64,000 bases of DNA. It comes from Pyrenula massariospora (Eukaryota > Ascomycota > Eurotiomycetes > Pyrenulales > Pyrenulaceae). The notes beneath the pieces were generated by a model that ran no database searches, had not been told where the DNA came from, and saw only the letters and a program-made list of their open reading frames with translations. The stretch spans positions 868,001 through 932,000 of the forward strand of contig JAGFMI010000011.1 in assembly GCA_021030905.1 (NCBI GenBank). Direction: 5' to 3'. Both the position numbers and the translations under genes were made by a program. Positions 11,166 to 22,596 of this stretch are shown in pieces (position 1 is the first letter of the stretch; each line of letters starts with the position of its first letter).

Positions 11166-12671
11166 TCACCACTCCCTCTCCGTTTGTGTGATCCCTTTCT
11201 TAACCTGAATCTCCTCGTTACTCAACCCATTTGCTCCCTCCACATCTTCAACCCCATTCCCAGCCCTGGTCCCCACAGCAAAGACCTCTGTCAGAACATC
11301 CGACGGCTGCTCAGCTTCTCTGAAAAAGGCTGCTGGTGGCAAGATCGGATTCCGGCTCGCATTACTTGCCCTTGGCACTCTGGCGGTGGTCTTGTTCCTC
11401 ACACTATTGTTCTGGTCAAGGGTAGCAGCGGTGTACTGGCGCCATGATGAACGGAAGCCGGACGCTTTGCTGTCATGTGAGGTGAAGCTGCATAGCGACT
11501 GGACGGAGCGGATGATGCTGTTGACGAAGTGGTGGCCGAATAGTCCATATATTGGAGGCAGACAGGCGGCAATGAGGACAATTTGGGATTCGATGAGGGA
11601 CCAGAAGAGGATTAGAGTCACGGCCTCTGGAGGCATCAAAATGGTAAATAGGGGAGGAGACAAAATCGAGAGCCATTTCTTAGTAATAGTGGACTTACGA
11701 TATCGGTCGATCTCAAGATCGTGTTCTTCGGCGTGCTTGACTTGATAGAAGATCACAACGCGCAAGGTGGAGATCATGACTGCTCTGTGGGGAGTTAGAA
11801 GTGCGGTTAAATTATATTCTTGAGGAGCAGCGTACATAGCACCGAGTGCAAAGACCCCAGTCACGGCAATCTTACGATTCAGATTCATGTGAAGTTTCCA
11901 AATCTGAATTCATGGCGTCAGCGAGTTTCCATCCCTGTAAGGACTGATAGATATATACCATCGGAAGCGGCATGATGATGATCAGATAGTCGAAAAAGCA
12001 TTCTGACAGCGCAAACGCGGATTCGAATGGCCAAAAGTCAACACAGGTATGCGGCTTCAACCACCACTGATCGAAATGGGTCTTGCAAGCAAAGAGCGCC
12101 GCGAAGAAAAATGCAATAGTCCATCCAATCAGTAGGACAGCCACGATCCATGACGCTACTGAGAAGGCGCTCCACTTGTGAGTGAGAAAGAGATGACGGA
12201 AGAACACGACAAAGCTGAGCTTTGTGGAGCCGAGCTGGATTATTTGGACCGTTTCGAGGCTCCATTCAAGCTTCAGTCTTGGGATCAGCACGTGCTCACT
12301 CTAAGGGCAGTTATAAGATCACCTTATTGGCCTCGAAATCATGAGTTCTTCGTGGGTACGCTAGAGAGTGTTGCGCAACACCTAGGCATATTAAACTTGA
12401 TCTCCAATGATGCGGTCTAAGCTGAGGCTCCAGATACTGACCAATAATAATTCCAATTGTTATTCCAACAGTTAAGAGCTTGCATTAATTAACGAAACGA
12501 TAGTCATCACGATAATCAGCAATCACTGACCAAAGATGCTAAGCATAACCAATCTTCTAAAAGAGGTTTCTTTCTGTGCGGAAGGAATCGAAGCGCAACA
12601 GTGAATATACATAGTATGGTCAGCGATATACTGACAGCCAGCACTACAGCGGGTGCCGAGAATGCAATCAT
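11166..12671 (-). CDS. PTH11-like rhodopsin-fold integral membrane protein
   Basis: Seven exons (12671-12531, 12478-12442, 12381-12323, 12270-11959, 11903-11836, 11784-11699, 11626-11166), all with consistent phases, give 387 residues. Family landmarks appear in order: first helix with VALRF then LLEDWLCLASL; LETVQIIQLGSTKLS at helix 3; a TM segment IVAVLLIGWTIAFFFAALFAC; the conserved C...DFWPFESAFALSECFFDYLIIIMPLPM; IWKLHMNLNRKIAVTGVFALGA; and AVTLILFWSLIESQIVLIAACLPPI as helix 7. The cytoplasmic tail (about 100 residues) is Ser/Asn-rich. This is the fungal rhodopsin-domain superfamily (PF20684) that includes PTH11-type receptors; no CFEM domain is seen. It likely sits in the plasma membrane with an unknown ligand. 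The third intron has competing acceptors; the chosen one (after CTGAAG) preserves frame. Confidence 0.83.
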
Positions 12672-14621
12672 GTTTCTTTCCAAGTCATATGATTAATCGA
12701 ACAATTGAACAATCTTCCACTTTGAAAGTGCGTGCTGGGCTTCTTAGTATCAAGTGAGAGTGCCAGACCACGAGTGAAACCCATTGGCGTCGGATGAGAT
12801 GCGGTAGACGAAGCCTAGGGTAGCATGACGCATCTTTAGGCTGCCATGACGCTGAGCAATAACTGAGTCCCCACCTGTGTATAGTGCGAATATGGCTGAT
12901 GCTATAATGACTAAGCCATGTAGACAAGCTGCTCGTTGAAAACGGGAAGTGCTTTTGCAAGCCAAATCCATGTCGGGTGTCCGATTGCAGCCAATACTCA
13001 AAAAATTCCTGCATTCGAAAGCCTGATACAACGTCACACAAAATTGAGTTACGGCCCCATTTCGCTCAAATAGGATGTTGCTAGCAGAGAGATTCCATAC
13101 GCCGAGAAAAACCCCTAGTTCGCTGAGCAGAGCTCGTCAGTGCATGTTTGGGTTGATGACACCTGTACGGCAAAGCTGTTTGGTCAGATCCGAGAGGTAG
13201 TCCTATCCGGCGAATCGGTGTCTGTAATAGGAAAGAGGTCGTCGGCTGGCACTACTTAAGCCTGTGATCTGGCCTATGCTACGTTCTGGCCCCTATTTTT
13301 GTTTTCAAAGTTTGCATGAAATTCTGTTGCCGCAACAGGGAAGAGCGGGGGTGGGGAAACTCTACCTCAATCGAGATCCCGTGCGCTATATGTGGTACAG
13401 CATGTCTTAAGCTGCGATGAGTAAGCAACCAGGCAGGTCAAATGCAGATAATTGACCATGTCCTCCCCACCGAGCTGTCTGTCACAGCGCCACCACATCA
13501 GCATCAACGAGCGCTGATATACTGGAAACTTGCAGTAGGCGGCATTCAAAGGCCTGCAGATGGACCGCTCGAGGAACCGCATTCGACGACCACTTCTTTC
13601 TTGTCGTCATCGCTGCCTTCTTACCTGAGGACCGACCTAATCTCAAGGAAAGAAGCCTTGTCATCATATATGCTAGATGTTTCGCTTCAAGAAAAACATG
13701 GAAGCCCACTACTCAACACGGAAAAGGCTTCTATAGGCCAGATAGTCAAAGCCGACGCTATCGTCCCAAGAAATCAATGTACTTGCTTCGTAGACCCTTA
13801 TTTCGAAGATCCGGCATGTATTGCAAACCTCTTCACTAAAGTCGACAGCTTTCTCGGAGTGAAGCGGTTGATTAGTCTCTTGATTCATATCTGACTGACT
13901 GGTAACTTAGTGCCTTTGCGCCTGATTAGATAATACCCGGCTTTTGTGTTCTACATTTCGCCCCCAAGAAGAGCTTGCAGGCCCAGTCTCTCTTGTCACT
14001 GTCCAGAGCAACATGCAATCAACAGACGAACATCTACAGTGGGGTGTCGTCATTTATGACACAAATTATGCCGGGAAAGTGTGTATGCGATTCCGCGAGA
14101 CAGAGCCTGTCTGCTGGAAGACCAAAATCGCGCCTTACGCCCCTATATTGACGCCTGAGATAAAAAACAGCTCAAAAACGAGGGCCTACTGTCACATTAA
14201 ACACAGTGCAAACGATGCGCCGCACAGGATTGATAGATGGGATGCGTTACTAAGCCGTCTTCCTTCCTGCTTCAGTACCCCGTACGCGAGAAACAATGAT
14301 AAAGCAGTTCCGGCTCAGCCAGTAGATATAAACACTTTAACGCCAACAAAATTATCATCTGTTCTTCAAAGATGCCTCTTCACAGCAGCGTCTAACCCAT
14401 TGGTGTGTCGTGCGGGAAGAGACCTTTGTAACCTTACTGCCCCCTACAAGACTAATATCGCAGTGATTATCGTTTCTCGAGAGTAGAAGCCTCGTGTGTC
14501 TAAGTTATCTTAAGTCAATAATAGTACTAACAATGGGTCAAGAAGCTACAGATGTACTCCAGAAACATTGGCTCATTTGTATTGTTCAACAGAATTTATT
14601 TGTGTCAGTGTCCCTGCGGAG
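12672..14621. other. intergenic; two unsupported plus-strand frames
   Basis: Upstream region of the receptor gene, then two plus-strand open frames at 13442-13894 and 14013-14486 (150 and 157 codons). Neither has a recognisable motif, signal peptide or splice evidence, so I do not call them as genes. They could be orphan genes. Confidence 0.4.
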
Positions 14622-15536
14622 CTATCCTCCCATTTTCTGAGCGACACGTAGCTCGTATTCTCTCTTTTGCTGTGCCCTTTTCCGTCGTAGTGGTGTCCCA
14701 ATCCAAAGGACCGCACCAAGCTGGTTTCCAACGAACTGTATGGCCTCTAGCTGACATTGCCAGAGATCTATCCGATCCTGCTCATAGTCGGGCGTGGGAA
14801 AGCTCCGATGGTGCGCCTCCTGTTTGTCCGATTTGTATAAATAAAATAACAGAAGAAGCGCCTGCAGTGTATAGAGTGCATCGTGAGCAGCATTACGGAA
14901 TCCATGAGTTCGGATACCTAAGCCTTGACACATCTGTTTCAGAGAGATTTTGTCTTTGCTGTAGAGGAGGTGCGAGCCTATTTGGACGACATCAAGGAAG
15001 GCTTTGACATTCGGGACGTCGTTTAGGCTGAACCCGCATCGTTCCAACATAAGTAAGTCTGCATTGATCGTATGTCCGACGAGGATAACGTTCCGTACCT
15101 GGCTCTGATTCGGCCTAGATGAAGTGTCAATAGGTGTGAGTATTGGGAGTAAAAGTTCTTCCAGAGTCAAGCCCTTTGCGAGGGTAGGGTCACCATAGCA
15201 ATACATGTGTTTCTTTGAATGGTCTCGTTTGAGTATATACAGCCGATTAGAAACGGCGCCGCGAATAGATTGTACATCGTCAGTGTCGACGTGGGCAAGT
15301 TGACGAGTGTCTAGTGTGCTGACGCCAACCTGGCGGATAAATGCACGCCCTTCATCAGATTCATATTCAAGGTCCAACGATATAAACACTGTATCTCGAA
15401 AGCTATACAACCGTGTGCCGTAAGGTTCAAAAATCTGTTCCAGTTGCGGCATGACCGAATGAACGCCTCGGGCGGCATGAACTCGTGGATAGATACGTTT
15501 TGAGTATATAGAAAGGGGATCGACATAATGCTCCAT
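14622..15536 (-). CDS. Gfd2/YDR514C-like DEDDh nuclease-fold protein
   Basis: Single exon, 304 residues from ATG at 15536. The RNase H-like 3'-5' exonuclease fold is indicated by FISLDLEYES with D55 and E57 (ExoI), VGHTINADLLML with D160 (ExoII), and RNAAHDALYTLQALLLL with D219 (ExoIII). This order and the surrounding words match the Gfd2/YDR514C C-terminal domain family; yeast Gfd2 was linked to mRNA export as a genetic partner of Dbp5. In the relatives I know the last motif reads like HNAGND, with His five residues before Asp; here that position is Arg and a His sits directly before Asp, so catalysis is uncertain. The tail is basic (RRKRAQQKREYELR). An additional upstream exon is possible. 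Confidence 0.72.
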   Translation of the reverse strand: MEHYVDPLSIYSKRIYPRVHAARGVHSVMPQLEQIFEPYGTRLYSFRDTVFISLDLEYESDEGRAFIRQVGVSTLDTRQLAHVDTDDVQSIRGAVSNRLYILKRDHSKKHMYCYGDPTLAKGLTLEELLLPILTPIDTSSRPNQSQVRNVILVGHTINADLLMLERCGFSLNDVPNVKAFLDVVQIGSHLLYSKDKISLKQMCQGLGIRTHGFRNAAHDALYTLQALLLLFYLYKSDKQEAHHRSFPTPDYEQDRIDLWQCQLEAIQFVGNQLGAVLWIGTPLRRKRAQQKREYELRVAQKMGG

Positions 15537-17078
15537 CTCAACAGGAAGGATAAGATTACCTGAAGTGAATCTAGAAATTTATGTCAAATAGTTTGCCTCG
15601 GTGCGTAGATTGTGCGCCTTTGAATGGCCGGAGCGGCCGTCCATCCCGGCAAACGAAAGTATGGTTCGGTAAAAGCTAGGTTCACGGAACCTGATTTTCC
15701 ACTATGATTGAACAAAGAGAGCTGGTACAAGAGTCTTTACTAGGATTTATGCTTAAATAATATCGTCCTACCTAATGATGTGGTGTTGACGGTCGCGGTA
15801 GCGATCTGTTAGACAGCTGAAGTATTTGGGAAGGCCACACTAAAATGCTGAAAGATGCGAAGCGGTGGGGTCACGTGATATTCTGTCAACTATATTTGAA
15901 GGAGAACCAGAAGCATGCTTTTGGCTCCTCTAGCATCTGCAATAGTGGAAGTAGTGTATGATTGTACATAAAAGACCGGTAGATGGTAAGCGTGACAAGA
16001 GTGCTCTGCGGTAAATGCATAGTGAGTCAAAACAAGCTTTCTATGACGAAGGTCTGCATTCATTTTTGTGAACATCTAAAAACTTCCTCCTCAAATCTCT
16101 ATAGCAAAGGGACAGTCTTCACTGCGACTACCCATTCGAATTATGCGTCTTCGAGGCTGGGAGACAGAAGTCGTGGCAGCACTTCCGGCTAATATTCGGG
16201 ATGATGAGTGCCAAGAGCGCTGCTTTCGCGTCTTCAAAGTTGAAAACAGGCATGGCGGTGGAAGCTCACAAGTTCACCAAAGGCTTCACCGCCTAGAGGC
16301 TAGCTGAGCTTTCAGCTCAAAACAACGCCACCGAGGCCCAACACCAATAATCAATAGTAGCATCTTCAACTTGCGAAGCTCTACGAGCCCCACTGTATTT
16401 GAACTGATTCGCGCGGTGTATCCTCCTGGGCGATGCTACAAGACCAGTTCTAGTAATGGATCTAGTTGAGCTAGTGTCAGTCAACCACCACTTTCAAATC
16501 TCAAGCTAATCCGATCATTGCTGTTTTGGTTGCTACAATCGCATTCCAGTTCAGCCATAGCTTTCGATTCCCGAAATGTTTAGGCAGCCTCCCCTCACCG
16601 ACGACTTCAAAAATCCTGAATGCAGTTAGTGAATTGCCAGCGACGGTGCCAATCTTGGTTCCCAGCTGGTATCATATCTACCGTTTCTGAGTCGATCGAT
16701 TCTCTGTGAACAATGTAGATCTCAAGAATGCAGATGCCTTGAGTCAGGCTACTGGTTCTTCATGCTCACCGGCGTCAGACTCAAATAAGAAACGATGATA
16801 TGTGCATGATCGTCTCTTCGCTTTGGCGAGAGATTACCGAAATCACTGCATTATGCAGTTAGACTATGGTCCAACAACACCGGGGATGCCGGGAGCAAGG
16901 CTTAGAAGTCTCAACTAAGACGCGAAGGCTGACTTAGCTCCGTTGCATGATATGTGCAGGTTGGGCATGGACACTCCAGTCCTCAATGGCGATCAATCAA
17001 GCGAATGGATGCATCACTTCATATCGAAGTCTGTTGCGAACATATGAATGTACTAGCAATGATCGAGATCTTGCTATC

Positions 17079-17158
17079 AAGGGGGTGAAATCGGATCCCG
17101 GACCACTACTCCTCATTAGCAAACATGCAGGGAGTCTAGACGCCGATTTCACCCCCTT
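17079..17158. repeat. 16-bp perfect inverted repeat with 48-bp spacer
   Basis: Left arm 17079-17094 (aagggggtgaaatcgg) and right arm 17143-17158 are exact reverse complements. Flanking bases on both sides do not pair, so the arms are exactly 16 bp. The repeat ends two bases before a TATATAT box and about 100 bases before the tyrosinase ATG. It could be a paired operator, a cruciform, or the ends of a tiny element; no flanking direct duplication was noticed. Confidence 0.8.
17092..17100 (+). promoter_or_regulatory. candidate Zn2Cys6 site, CGG-N3-CCG
   Basis: The bases cggatcccg form inverted CGG triplets separated by three bases, a layout bound by many fungal binuclear-cluster regulators. The first triplet is the inner end of the left arm of the inverted repeat; the inner end of the right arm is also CCG. 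A short site like this can arise by chance. Confidence 0.35.
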
Positions 17159-17160
17159 AC

Positions 17161-17167
17161 TATATAT
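17161..17167 (+). promoter_or_regulatory. TATA box of tyrosinase gene
   Basis: TATATAT lies 88 to 94 bases before the ATG at 17255, directly after the inverted repeat. Confidence 0.5.
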
Positions 17168-17254
17168 TTCTCAATCGTCTCGAGTTGCTACGTGCTTCCG
17201 CTTCTGTACCGAATTTTGAACTTTCTTCTCACATTTGCCTTGATCGTCTTCAGA

Positions 17255-19621
17255 ATGCCCTACGCTATCAAGGGCATTCAAGCAGGCCGTGGGCCTAACG
17301 GCGAACTCCCAATCAGACGAGAGATTGATGAATGGTGGTTTTCTGCTGAACCCAATGACGTCAATCAGAGATCTTTGTTCATCTACGCTCTCGACAAATT
17401 CCAGAAGAGAGGCTTGGAAGAGAACGATGACCTATCCTATCTCGAAGTAGCAGGTAGAGACAATGAATGTTTCTTTTTCGTATGTTAATCACACTTACAG
17501 GCATTCATGGGTATCCTCTCCTGCCATGGCCAAGGAACCCGAAGGAGTCGGGAGGCTTTTACTGCGCCCATAGCAAGGTTACTTTCGCAACATGGCACAC
17601 GCCGTATATGCTTCTCTTTGAGCAAAGACTTTATGAGGAGATGCCTTATTTGATCCCTCACAATTTCGCCACAGAAGACCAAGATGACATGATCATGGCG
17701 GCCGATACCTGGCGTTTGCCATTTTGGGACTGGGCCATGAAGAAGCCCAACTGGAAACCGACCAACCCAGATGATCCCGTGAACAAGATCCCTGGATCCG
17801 GACTTAATGTACCATTCATCGTAACACAGGAGAAAGTTCCTGTCCGGACCAAGGCCGGAAGTGCTGTCCTCGTGGATAATCCTATGTTCCATTTCGCCGT
17901 GCCAAGCAATTTTGCCAAATATGGCGTTGAGGCTGACTACGCTCCTTGGGTACGTACATGCGCACCATATGTTGGGGTGTACTAAGATGTATAGTATGGA
18001 TCATGCAGGGTAACTTCTCGATGGCCTAACCTTCCTGACAACTTGGACGTGAAAAAATGGAATACGCAGGTTACTTCCGCCCAGAAGAGCTCGTACTTTG
18101 AGGGTCAGGATCAAGACTACCGAAAGATCACTAATCAGCTCCAAGGATCTGTTCAAGCAGCCATTGGACCAAAACGTGAAGCATACTACGCCAACACTCT
18201 CCCTGAGGCAGTCTACAGACTCTTTAGATCTGTTGACGCGCAAGGGCGACCTGTGATGTCGTATGATAATTTTGCGACGAAAACGTTCAATTTCGGGCAG
18301 CAGGTGGAAAATTATCCCTCTTTGGAAGCCATTCATAACAATATTCACAACTTTTCAGGCGGAAGTGGCTACCTAGGAAACCCTGCCACAGCAGCCTTTG
18401 ACCCACTTTTCTGGCTACATCATTGGTGAGCTGGAGTTCTGTTACCCTCGGTCATTATATACTGACTACCACAGCAATGTCGACCGTCTTCTAGCTATCT
18501 GGCAAGACCTCTACCCTGAAGAAACGTTAAAGTGGCTAAAGACAGGACCTAAGGGGGAGAATGGTCCTGGAGCACGTTTCCGCCCTTTCTCAACCGATGA
18601 AAACGGCACTATCTTCACATCGGTGACCTGCAGCTTCAAACACGAAGAATTTGGCTACACCTATCCAGAACTGAAGAAATGGATGTTCGTCAAAGATGGA
18701 AAATTCGACCAGAAAGGATATTCCGACTCTATCCGTCAGGAAATTGAGCGATTATACTCGACGACCCCCAAAGCCGCGTTGCTTCTAAAACCCAACAAAA
18801 AAGTTGCCCAGACCCACATGGCGGCAATGACTCCAGAGAATCTTCAGGTCGAGAACTTCCCACCAGCTTTGCTCGATATGGTCCCCCCCCGCCCGTCCTG
18901 GACGATGACCAGGCTCCACTTGGAACTGTCTCCCATGATGCATTTGGGAACTCAGTACCCGCATCCTGGAAAAGCAACGATTATGTTGTGGATGTGGTAT
19001 ATGAGAGGTAGATCACACACCGGTTTCCTCTGCTTATAGCTCCGCTAATTTCTAAAAGATTCGCTCTCGACGGCCGCCCATACTCCATCACGTTCTTCCT
19101 AGGCGACGTCCCTGGAAATAGCGCTTACGAATTTTCAGAAGACCTCAGCGCTATTAGCCGTGTCTACAATTTCAGCTCCGCAGTGGAAGGTCGCGGCGTG
19201 GATGAATCGGGGTGTGCGAGCTGCAAGGAGAAACGAGAGGAGCGTGCTCTATCCTCCGGTCAAGTCATTCTCACAGATTACCTGATCGAGCGAATCACTC
19301 TGGGTGAAGCACAGAGAGGTCTCACTTTGACAAGCTTGGATCGAGACGAGGTTGTCGAGTATTTGAAGAAAAACTTGCAATGGCGAATTATCGATGTGGG
19401 TAAATCCTTGATATCTTACAGGACACAGCTAACTCCTTCGGCAACAGAATTACCACAACGTCATTCCAGAAGAAGATATGCCGTCGCTCAAAATCTCAGT
19501 CGCCATGGCTCAAGGGACGCATTTCTCGGAGGCAAGCAAGCCGTCGCAGTACTCCGCATACACCCCTCTGTGGGATGCGACTCAGGGAAGACTTGGCGGC
19601 GCCGCACCCGGCGATGTTTGA
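17255..19621 (+). CDS. tyrosinase (type-3 copper), interrupted by one frameshift
   Basis: Six exons (17255-17453, 17501-17949, 17995-18425, 18475-19007, 19059-19395, 19448-19621) would encode about 707 residues. The CuA side shows GIHGYPLLPW, YCAHSK and ATWHTPYMLLFEQRL; the CuB side shows HNNIHNF and DPLFWLHHCNVDR, so all six copper-binding histidines are present. A C-terminal TyrC-type domain follows (DGRPYSITFFLGDV to the end), the part that shields the active site in fungal pro-tyrosinases. Such enzymes oxidise monophenols and diphenols to quinones in melanin or pigment formation; no signal peptide is seen. Within exon 4 the frame changes at a run of eight C (18883-18890): LLDMV lies in one frame, while LDDDQAPLG and all later sequence lie in another. 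One base is missing relative to a continuous frame. This is a real mutation or a homopolymer error. Neighbours are an AKR and a Zn2Cys6 regulator. Confidence 0.85.
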
Positions 19622-20639
19622 TGCCGCTCAAAATCGATGGACACTATCACTGCAATAGTGAACCGATACAACTGGATCTTGATAGATGCAATTCTATTAT
19701 GTAGCTCCAACTAGAATGTCAATCGTTTATCTTCCAATTCCTGTCCGATGAGGCATCCCCTTCCTACTCCCGCGCCCCAACCCGACCGATAGCAGTCCGA
19801 CCAAAGACATGCCACACATGTAGCGGTCTGTTTCTAAACCTCGCTTGACTAGCGCAATCAGACCATGTAGAGCCAATGTAGACAGGGCAAATCTTCATAA
19901 CAAGGCTTTCAAAATAAGCATCAATGTCAAGCGCTACGAATGAACACACGGCGGACACTCTCTGGCGGCTAACGTAATGGACATCTGAGCCAGAAGGAAG
20001 GCACTCCGTGGGCAAGGCCAAGCATGGCGATAGAACTAGATGATGGAGGGCGGCTTTTACCAGAGGCAACGCCACCAAATTAGTGACGATTATCACCCCA
20101 ACCATCGCCCCCGCCGCTGTTAAAATGTTACCACAGATATTTGGTAGATAACGCGGGTCACACTGCACGAAGTATGGTCTATTACACTACCGAGCCATAA
20201 CATGCACGTCTCTAAGGAGATTCAATCAAACAGAGCAAAATATCGATTCTTCAGCCTAGCTTCAGAGCGTCTAGGAGAGATATTCACAGTTTATTCATGA
20301 CGCGGGTGGAGAGTATAATATTCTGCAGGAACGAATTGCTTGGACATCGCCCTTTAAAGCCAAGAGACACTCGCGAGACGCTTACTGTATTCATGTATCT
20401 ATAAGTCTATCCATCGGCATCTTAACGACTATGGTCCTAAAGAAGCTCCAGACAAACCTAGTAGGACAAGGACCCTCTTATGATCTGCTGCGAGCCCTTG
20501 TTGCTTGTCGAGAAAGCCTCGGAACTCAGACGAGACCAGTGACATCAAATTTTGTATGTGCTTCCTATTCTCAGGCTGCATGCGGCTTTGGTGACTGCAA
20601 AAGTTTAGTAAGAATAATCGAACATCTTCATTGTCAAGT
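19622..20639. other. intergenic between convergent genes
   Basis: No supported gene. A 134-codon minus-strand frame at 19764-20168 has a hydrophobic segment but no family signature, and is not called. Confidence 0.5.
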
Positions 20640-21911
20640 CTAACTCACCTGTGCCCGTGAAACCCAGTCAAAGTGTCCAAGCCGTTTAGTGGTCCAAAGG
20701 TCTTCCGGATATCTTGCACCGAGAGGTCCACCTAGGTTCGTCTGCGGATACCCAAAATCAAACGGAACGGCTTTCTCGATGTGTTTTATATCTTCCAGCG
20801 TGAGTTCGACTCCCAGAGCCTCAATATTGCCTTTCAAGTGCTCGATCTTCCGACCACCGACGACAGGAAAGTTGTAGGGAGTTTTTCTAAGAACCCATGC
20901 CAGCGCTACGCTGGTAATGCTGGTCTCTTTAGCTTCCGCGATCTTTTCCAACGTATCAGCCATGGCAGCTTTCTGAGGTTTGTCGACAAAGTCGAGATTG
21001 CGGCCTTCCTTCTTTTCCCCGGACCGTTTCTCCTCCGAGCGCTGTGCGGAGGTTCGGAAGTACCCCATTCCTAGTACGCCATATGGTGTTACAGCAATTC
21101 CTTCATCAACGCACATAGGGACAATATCCCGCTCTGCGTCACGCTCTGCCGCAGACCAATGTGCTTGGTATACCGAGAAAGGAGCTAGCCCCTTGTGGCG
21201 TGCATACTCATTGGCTTTGGAAACAATCCATGCCGGGGTGTTGGAGATACCGAGGTAAAGTATCTTTCCGGCAGAGACAAGTTGATTCAAAGAGTGCATA
21301 AGCTCTGGAATACTGGTAGTAAAGTCCCATGAGTGAACGTAAAACTAGTCAACGACATGAACTTCAGTATTGAAATCGCGAAAGCTCGCTAGCGCCGGCT
21401 GCAAGTCACTGACCAGATCAATGTATGATGTTTGCAGCTTTTCCAAGCTCGCCTCAAGTGAGACATGCAATGATTTCTTGTTATTGCCACCATAGTTGGA
21501 TTGGATCTTGCCCTTGTGTGCCATTTGCCATGCTGCCGTGTACTTGGTCGCAAGGATGACTTCTCCACGGTTGCCTCGTGCTTTCATCCATTCGCCAATA
21601 ATTATCTCAGATTCCCCATTCTGATAGTTACTGGCACTACACATCACATGTTAGCGGAGTTCAACCTTGACGACCCTGAGATTATGACATAACGTGTCAA
21701 TGAAGTTGCCTCCCTGGCCGTAGAAGTAGTCCAGTAGTTCAAACGCGGCATCCTTATTGCATGAGCCCATAAATTCTGTCCAAGCAGTGCCGAAGCCCAT
21801 CGTTCCAAGGCAAAGGGGGCTGACTTTGACCGCAGCATTGGGAGCCAGCTGTCGATGATAACCAAGGAGGCTTCGAGGTTTCGGAGGCACGTAAAGAATG
21901 ATTGAAGTCAT
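20640..21911 (-). CDS. aldo-keto reductase, aryl-alcohol-dehydrogenase (AAD/AKR9) type
   Basis: Three exons (21911-21694, 21636-21414, 21344-20640) with matching phases give 381 residues. The catalytic tetrad is visible across the splices: Asp and Tyr in GGNFIDTASNYQNGESE, Lys in VILATKYT, His in SYIDLFYVHSWD. The cofactor end shows the SVALAWVLRK and PVVGGRKIEHLKGNIEAL segments expected near the NADP(H) binding site. The length and the C-terminal FDFGYPQTNLGG resemble fungal aryl-alcohol dehydrogenases and related norsolorinic-acid-reductase-like AKRs. They reduce aromatic aldehydes or ketones in the cytosol and frequently occur in secondary-metabolite clusters. Its position between a tyrosinase and a Zn2Cys6 regulator is suggestive but not proof of a shared pathway. 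Confidence 0.87.
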
Positions 21912-22596
21912 CTTGAGACTGCTGAGATGTTTTGAGGCAAGTAGAAGGTATTTTTGTCTCTTTTGGTTGATTCGCTACTGTCTGGTATGGAAAAGACCAT
22001 CGGAAAAGAACAGAGACACCTTTTATAATGAAATCTAGCATATATCTCTGCACTATACTGACACTGCTCGTATAGACTCTAACCGTAGGTGACGCATGCG
22101 TTCTCCCTGCAGGCAAAAGGTGGATAAAGACGCAAAGAGAACAGTATTAGACTATACCTTAAAAGGAATACGAGAGCTTGCGAAAATCTTTAGCATACCT
22201 GCCAACCCGATTCTGAATGTAGGTGTGGAACCGAACAACGCGCTCACTCTCCGTGGCTGTAACAGGAGAACTAAAATGGAAAGGAAAGGCTGAGAAGCTT
22301 TCTGTTGAGAATCAGAACTCTGGTTGATTGAGCGGCCATTCGTTTTGCACCTCATGGTTTATGCTCGTAAGCCAGATTCGGAATACGATAACGGCGGCGT
22401 CAGCAGCGGGTGGGTCTTGCTGAGGGGCGGCTGGTCCGTCAGCACCGTCAATAGAAAATCCCAACAGGCAGCTGCACTACTCTCGAAAAAGTTTCTGAAT
22501 TCCCGTCGATACATTTTTTCTTGATGTAATATTCAGCATGACCGTCAGCCATCTTTTCTGACGGAACAGAAGGAACCCATATTCTTGTAGGGTACG
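21912..22596. other. divergent promoter region
   Basis: About 685 bases between the AKR and the Zn2Cys6 regulator, transcribed away from each other, so they may share control. Apart from the AKR TATA box no site is called. Confidence 0.5.
22021..22027 (-). promoter_or_regulatory. TATA box of aldo-keto reductase gene
   Basis: On the minus strand this reads TATAAAA, about 110 bases before the ATG at 21911. Confidence 0.45.

Larger units (their letters stand above)
15537..17254. other. intergenic; divergent promoters
   Basis: No coding frame is supported. Its right end holds a perfect inverted repeat and TATA box before the tyrosinase gene, listed separately. Confidence 0.5.

Noticed and set aside
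12301-12322. 22-base apparent intron in the receptor gene
   Set aside because: Too short for splicing; using the acceptor after CTGAAG gives a normal 52-base intron in phase.
13442-13894. 150-codon plus-strand frame
   Set aside because: No motif, no signal peptide, no splice partner, ordinary length for chance in this composition.
14013-14486. 157-codon plus-strand frame
   Set aside because: No recognisable family; kept only as a possible orphan in the intergenic note.
19764-20168. 134-codon minus-strand frame with hydrophobic stretch
   Set aside because: One hydrophobic segment is not enough, and no family words are present.
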